Assembly (NCBI GenBank): GCA_043818095.1
Contig: JBDRGD010000160.1
Coordinates: 1-10,064, forward strand
Direction of reading: 5' to 3'
Source of the DNA: JBDRGD01 sp043818095
GTDB taxonomy: Bacteria > Chloroflexota > Dehalococcoidia > Dehalococcoidales > RBG-16-60-22
DNA: 10,064 nucleotides
Position numbers and translations under genes: made by a program. The first letter of the stretch is position 1; each line of letters starts with the position of its first letter. The notes below the pieces were generated by a model. It was not told the origin of the DNA. It worked only from the letters and a program-made list of their open reading frames with translations, and made no database searches. Shown piece after piece: positions 7,560 through 10,064 of the stretch.

Positions 7560-7963
7560 TGGCTGACCTCCACCAGCTCCAGCAGGACTTTCGTCCCGGA
7601 GGGGTGCATGAAGGCAATCTTGTGCCCGCCGATGCCCGTCCGGGGTTCCTGGTCGACGAAGGGGTAGCCCGCGGCTTTCAGTCTCGCGATTTCCTTGCTG
7701 ATATCGGCGACGCCCACGGCGATGTGGTGGATGCCCTCGCCGCGCTTGGCGATGTATTTTCCGATGAAGCTGTCCGGCTGCATCCCCGCCAGCAGCTCGA
7801 TATTGCTTTCCCCGACCGGCAGCATGGCGGCGCGGGTGGTCCCGTCGGAGGTGGTCTCCTGGTGGATGTCTTCCGGCCGGAGTCCGAGGATTTCAGCGTA
7901 AATTTTGAGGGCCTCGTCCAGGTCATTCACCGCGACGCCGATATGGTCGATTTTCCGTGCCAT
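7556..7963 (-). CDS. mce: Methylmalonyl-CoA epimerase
   Basis: Interconverts (S)- and (R)-methylmalonyl-CoA, supplying the isomer used by the mutase encoded just upstream. At 135 aa it is a typical vicinal-oxygen-chelate fold protein of two babab modules. Visible features are KIDHIGVAV at the N-terminus with His7, NIELL with Glu56, GIHHIAVGV with His79/His80, and KVLLELVE with Glu129. His7, Glu56, one of His79/80 and Glu129 are the likely metal ligands by comparison with the family, although some relatives have Gln at the second position. The ATG (7961-7963) directly follows the mcmA2 TAA with no spacer, and its GAGGAG (7972-7977) lies inside mcmA2, so coupled translation is likely. Glyoxalase I is related in fold, but the HHIAVGV pattern and the operon partners support epimerase. 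The stop shares CTAG with the tal stop. Confidence 0.94.
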   Translation of the reverse strand: MARKIDHIGVAVNDLDEALKIYAEILGLRPEDIHQETTSDGTTRAAMLPVGESNIELLAGMQPDSFIGKYIAKRGEGIHHIAVGVADISKEIARLKAAGYPFVDQEPRTGIGGHKIAFMHPSGTKVLLELVEVSH

Positions 7964-8374
7964 TTACTTTTCTCCTCGCTGACTCACTGATTTCCGGATG
8001 AACTCGCTGATTTCCGGGATGCGTGTCCCCGGGCCGAAGATTCCCGCCATCCCGGCGTCTTTCAGCCGGGGGACGTCTTTTTCCGGGATGATGCCGCCGC
8101 CGATGAAGAGAATCTCTTTGTCCGCCCGCTCCCGGATGAGCTTCATGGTCTTCGGGAAGAGCGCCATGTGGGCGCCGGAGAGGCAGCTCAGTCCCACCAC
8201 ATCCACATCCTCCTGGATGGCGGCCTCGGTAATCTGCTCCGGGGTGAGCTTCAGGCCCAGGTAGACCACCTCCATCCCCGCGTCCCTTAACCCCTGCGCC
8301 AGCACCTTGACGCCGCGGTCGTGCCCGTCCAGTCCCGGCTTGGCAATCAGTACCCGTATTTTTCCGGCGGTCAT
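7964..8374 (-). CDS. mcmA2: Methylmalonyl-CoA mutase, small cobalamin-binding subunit
   Basis: B12-binding partner of the separately encoded catalytic subunit. The 136 residues form one cobalamin-binding Rossmann-like domain. DGHDRG at 16-21 carries the DxHxxG motif, with His18 as the lower cobalt ligand. GLSCLSG has the SxL motif at 63-65, and GGGIIP at 92-97 is the GGxxP-type loop. The open frame extends upstream to 8482, but the first 36 codons would overlap mcmA1 and look unlike the family. I therefore take the ATG at 8374, which has AGGTGGG (8384-8390) 9 nt upstream, overlapping neither conserved sequence nor more than the edge of the mcmA1 stop. It sits 16 nt after mcmA1 and abuts mce. 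An imperfect 20-bp tandem repeat lies in its last codons. Confidence 0.93.
   Translation of the reverse strand: MTAGKIRVLIAKPGLDGHDRGVKVLAQGLRDAGMEVVYLGLKLTPEQITEAAIQEDVDVVGLSCLSGAHMALFPKTMKLIRERADKEILFIGGGIIPEKDVPRLKDAGMAGIFGPGTRIPEISEFIRKSVSQRGEK
7982..8017. repeat. Imperfect 20-bp-period tandem repeat at the mcmA2 3' end
   Basis: The 16-mers at 7982-7997 and 8002-8017 match at 15 of 16 positions (core CTGATTTCCGG twice, 20 bp apart). The period is not a multiple of three, so the copies are read in different frames and encode different residues of the McmA2 tail. A small slippage duplication is the simplest explanation; chance is possible. Confidence 0.5.
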
Positions 8375-8390
8375 CTGCTTTTTCCCACCT

Positions 8391-9992
8391 CTAGAGTATC
8401 GTCGGCTCCTTGTATTCCCCGAAGACGTCCCGCAGGGCGTCCGTGATTTCCCCCACGGTGGCGCTGGCTTTGACTGCGTCAATCAGCACCGGCATGGTGT
8501 TTTCCTCGCTGCGCGCCGCGGCGCGCACCTTTGCCAGCGCCTCCCGGACGCGGGCATTGTCCCGCTCCCGGCGCAACCGCTCCAGCGCGGCGGTCTGTTT
8601 CTCCCGGACCTGCTCGTCGATTTCCGTTTCCCCGGCGGCAGGCTTTTCCGCGCTGGTGAATTTGTTCACGCCGACGACCACCTGCTCCCCGGAGTCCACC
8701 GCTTTCTGGTAATCATAGGCGGCGTGGGAAATCTCCCGCTGGACGTAGCCCTGCCGGATGGCTTCCAGGGCACCGCCCCGCTCTGCCACGGCGGCGACGC
8801 AGCGCTCGATTTCCTCCTGGAGTTTCCCGGTCAGCCATTCGATATAGTAGCTCCCGCCGAGGGGGTCGACGGTGTCCGTCACGCCGGTCTCGTGGGCGAT
8901 AATCTGCTGCGTGCGCAGCGAAAGCTGCACCGCCTGCTCGCTGGGCAGCGCCAGCGCCTCGTCGTAGGAGCAGGTATGGAGGGACTGGCAGCCCCCCAGC
9001 ACCGCCGCCAGCGCCTGCAGGGATACCCGGACGATGTTGTTCAGGGGCTGCTGCCCGGTGAGGGTAAAGCCGTCCGTCTGGACGTGGAAGCGCATCATCA
9101 GCGAGCGCGGGTTCTGCGCGCGGAACCGTTCCTTCATGATTTTCGCCCAGGCGGCGCGCAGCGCCCGGTATTTCGCCACCTCCTCCAGGAAGTTGTTACA
9201 GGCGGCGAAGAAAAAGGTAAACCGCGGGGCGAAGTCGTCCACGTCCATGCCCCGGGCAATCATCGCTGCCACGTAAGCGATACCGTTGGCGATGGTGAAG
9301 CCGGCTTCCTGCGCGGCGCTGGCGCCCGCCTCCCGCAGATGATAGCCGCTGATGCTTATCGGGTTCCAGCGGGGCATTTCGGCGGCGCAGTAAGCGCAGA
9401 TATCGGTCGCCAGGCGCATGGAAGGTCCCGGAGCGAAGATGTAGGTGTTGCGGGCGATGTATTCCTTCAGGATGTCGTTCTGCGTGGTGCCCGCCAGCCG
9501 GTCCCGGGGGACCCCCTGCTTTTCCGCGGCGGCGATGTACATCGCCAGCATGATGGGCGCCGTGGCGTTAATCGTCATCGAGGTGCTGACCTCGCCCAGG
9601 GGGATGCCTTCCCAGAGCTTTTCCATGTCCGGGAGGGAATCGATGGCCACCCCGCACTTGCCCACCTCCCCTTCGGAGAGGGGGTGGTCCGAGTCGTAGC
9701 CCTGCTGGGTGGGCAGGTGAAAAGCCACGCTGAAGCCGGTCTGCCCCTGCTGGTAGAGGTACTTGTAGCGCTGGTTGGTCTCCGCCACGGTGGCGAAGCC
9801 GGCGTACTGGCGCATCGTCCAGAGACGCTCGCGGTAGCCGTCCGGGCGCGTCCCGCGGGTGAAGGGGTATTCTCCGGGGAGGGAGCCGCCGGGCGGTAGC
9901 TCGCGCAGGTCGTCGGCGGTGTAGACCGGTTTCACCGGCAAGCCGTCCACCGTGGTACGGTGTTCCCGGGGTGCTTCCTGGCCCGCTGGCAT
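8391..9992 (-). CDS. mcmA1: Methylmalonyl-CoA mutase, large catalytic subunit
   Basis: Adenosylcobalamin-dependent radical isomerase that interconverts (R)-methylmalonyl-CoA and succinyl-CoA together with the small subunit. From the chosen ATG it is 533 aa, the usual size for a split mutase lacking the B12 domain. Visible hallmarks are TMRQYAGF with Tyr63, GYDSDHP near 98-104, [17 protein letters not shown] with Arg181, [11 protein letters not shown] with His218, and the [14 protein letters not shown] stretch near 339-352. Tyr63 and Arg181 match the residues that distinguish methylmalonyl-CoA mutase from isobutyryl-CoA mutase (Phe/Gln there) and from 2-hydroxyisobutyryl-CoA mutase. The frame stays open to a GTG at 10031, but that codon lies upstream of the predicted transcription start. 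The ATG at 9992 has a strong AGGAGGG 7 nt before it. It is first in the operon with mcmA2 and mce. Confidence 0.95.
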   Translation of the reverse strand: MPAGQEAPREHRTTVDGLPVKPVYTADDLRELPPGGSLPGEYPFTRGTRPDGYRERLWTMRQYAGFATVAETNQRYKYLYQQGQTGFSVAFHLPTQQGYDSDHPLSEGEVGKCGVAIDSLPDMEKLWEGIPLGEVSTSMTINATAPIMLAMYIAAAEKQGVPRDRLAGTTQNDILKEYIARNTYIFAPGPSMRLATDICAYCAAEMPRWNPISISGYHLREAGASAAQEAGFTIANGIAYVAAMIARGMDVDDFAPRFTFFFAACNNFLEEVAKYRALRAAWAKIMKERFRAQNPRSLMMRFHVQTDGFTLTGQQPLNNIVRVSLQALAAVLGGCQSLHTCSYDEALALPSEQAVQLSLRTQQIIAHETGVTDTVDPLGGSYYIEWLTGKLQEEIERCVAAVAERGGALEAIRQGYVQREISHAAYDYQKAVDSGEQVVVGVNKFTSAEKPAAGETEIDEQVREKQTAALERLRRERDNARVREALAKVRAAARSEENTMPVLIDAVKASATVGEITDALRDVFGEYKEPTIL

Positions 9993-9999
9993 GACCCGT

Positions 10000-10006
10000 C
10001 CCTCCT
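10000..10006 (-). promoter_or_regulatory. Ribosome binding site deciding the mcmA1 start
   Basis: AGGAGGG on the - strand stands 7 nt before the ATG at 9992. It supports this start over the in-frame GTG 13 codons upstream, which has no comparable site. Confidence 0.75.
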
Positions 10007-10032
10007 GTCTCTCGGATTTCTGCCTGCGCACG

Positions 10033-10062
10033 ATTATGCCACATCAGCACCAACGTAGTCAA
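10033..10062 (-). promoter_or_regulatory. Extended -10 promoter of the mcmA1-mcmA2-mce operon
   Basis: On the - strand, TTGACT (10057-10062) and CATAAT (10033-10038) are separated by 18 nt, each matching the sigma-70 consensus at five of six positions. A TG dinucleotide one base before the -10 box gives an extended -10 (TGGCATAAT). Transcription would start near 10025, leaving a leader of about 30 nt. That is too short for a cobalamin riboswitch. Confidence 0.6.
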
Positions 10063-10064
10063 AC

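Noticed and set aside
7666..7677. Weak AGCC/GGCT hairpin after tal as a tal terminator
   Set aside because: Only a 4-bp stem with a 3-nt loop and three T, about 100 nt past the stop. Not better than chance in this GC-rich sequence.
8375..8482. 36-codon N-terminal extension of mcmA2 overlapping mcmA1
   Set aside because: The extension is Arg/Ser/Pro-rich and unlike B12-binding subunits, whereas the ATG at 8374 has a good ribosome binding site and fits family length.
8307..9899. 530-codon open frame on the + strand opposite mcmA1/mcmA2
   Set aside because: It is antisense to two confidently identified genes. Its product has low-complexity Gly/Ala/Arg/His composition and no recognisable motif, as expected of shadow frames in GC-rich DNA.
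9993..10032. Possible cobalamin riboswitch before the B12-dependent mutase
   Set aside because: The predicted leader is only about 30 nt, far too short for a cobalamin riboswitch, and no B12-box-like sequence was seen.

Overview
This 10 kb window looks like chromosomal core-metabolism DNA from a GC-rich bacterium (about 60% GC by eye). It is densely packed: eight of the nine protein genes are well-recognised families. My best taxonomic guess is a Chloroflexota / Dehalococcoidia-like anaerobe. That rests on the overall gene set, the compact GyrB, a split B12-dependent mutase and a Lys-rich membrane-anchored parvulin, and is inference only. I see no mobile element, phage gene, CRISPR array, tRNA or rRNA, and no convincing undescribed system.

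Layout. From 143 to 2068 on the + strand is gyrB. A terminator-like hairpin lies upstream of it (48-68), and another lies just past its end, buried inside the 3' end of the convergent folE (2110-2132). From 6329 down to 2076 on the - strand is a tight four-gene run: a two-domain parvulin-type foldase, hom (homoserine dehydrogenase), thrC (threonine synthase) and folE (GTP cyclohydrolase I). Gaps are only 14, 9 and 10 nt. A 141-nt AT-richer divergent control region (6330-6470) separates this run from tal (transaldolase, +, 6471-7559). It holds two candidate promoters, a 29-bp near-palindrome over the tal -35 region and a repeated CCGGTAAAA motif. tal then runs tail-to-tail into a second - strand operon, mcmA1-mcmA2-mce (9992 down to 7556), with both stop codons sharing one CTAG. 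A good promoter for that operon is visible at the right edge of the window (10033-10062). It places the mcmA1 start at the ATG at 9992, not at the upstream in-frame GTG.

How the genes work together. mcmA1/mcmA2/mce form a complete racemase-plus-mutase module interconverting (S)-methylmalonyl-CoA, (R)-methylmalonyl-CoA and succinyl-CoA with adenosylcobalamin. The active-site Tyr and Arg typical of true methylmalonyl-CoA mutases are present. hom and thrC are two steps of threonine synthesis from aspartate semialdehyde; the intervening homoserine kinase is not in the window. folE starts tetrahydrofolate/pterin synthesis, tal serves the non-oxidative pentose phosphate pathway, and gyrB supplies the ATPase subunit of DNA gyrase. 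The least standard protein is the parvulin, whose two rotamase domains both have Trp where the family's second conserved His normally sits.

There is no gene-free stretch longer than 300 bases. The largest are 1-142 and 6330-6470, both described below.
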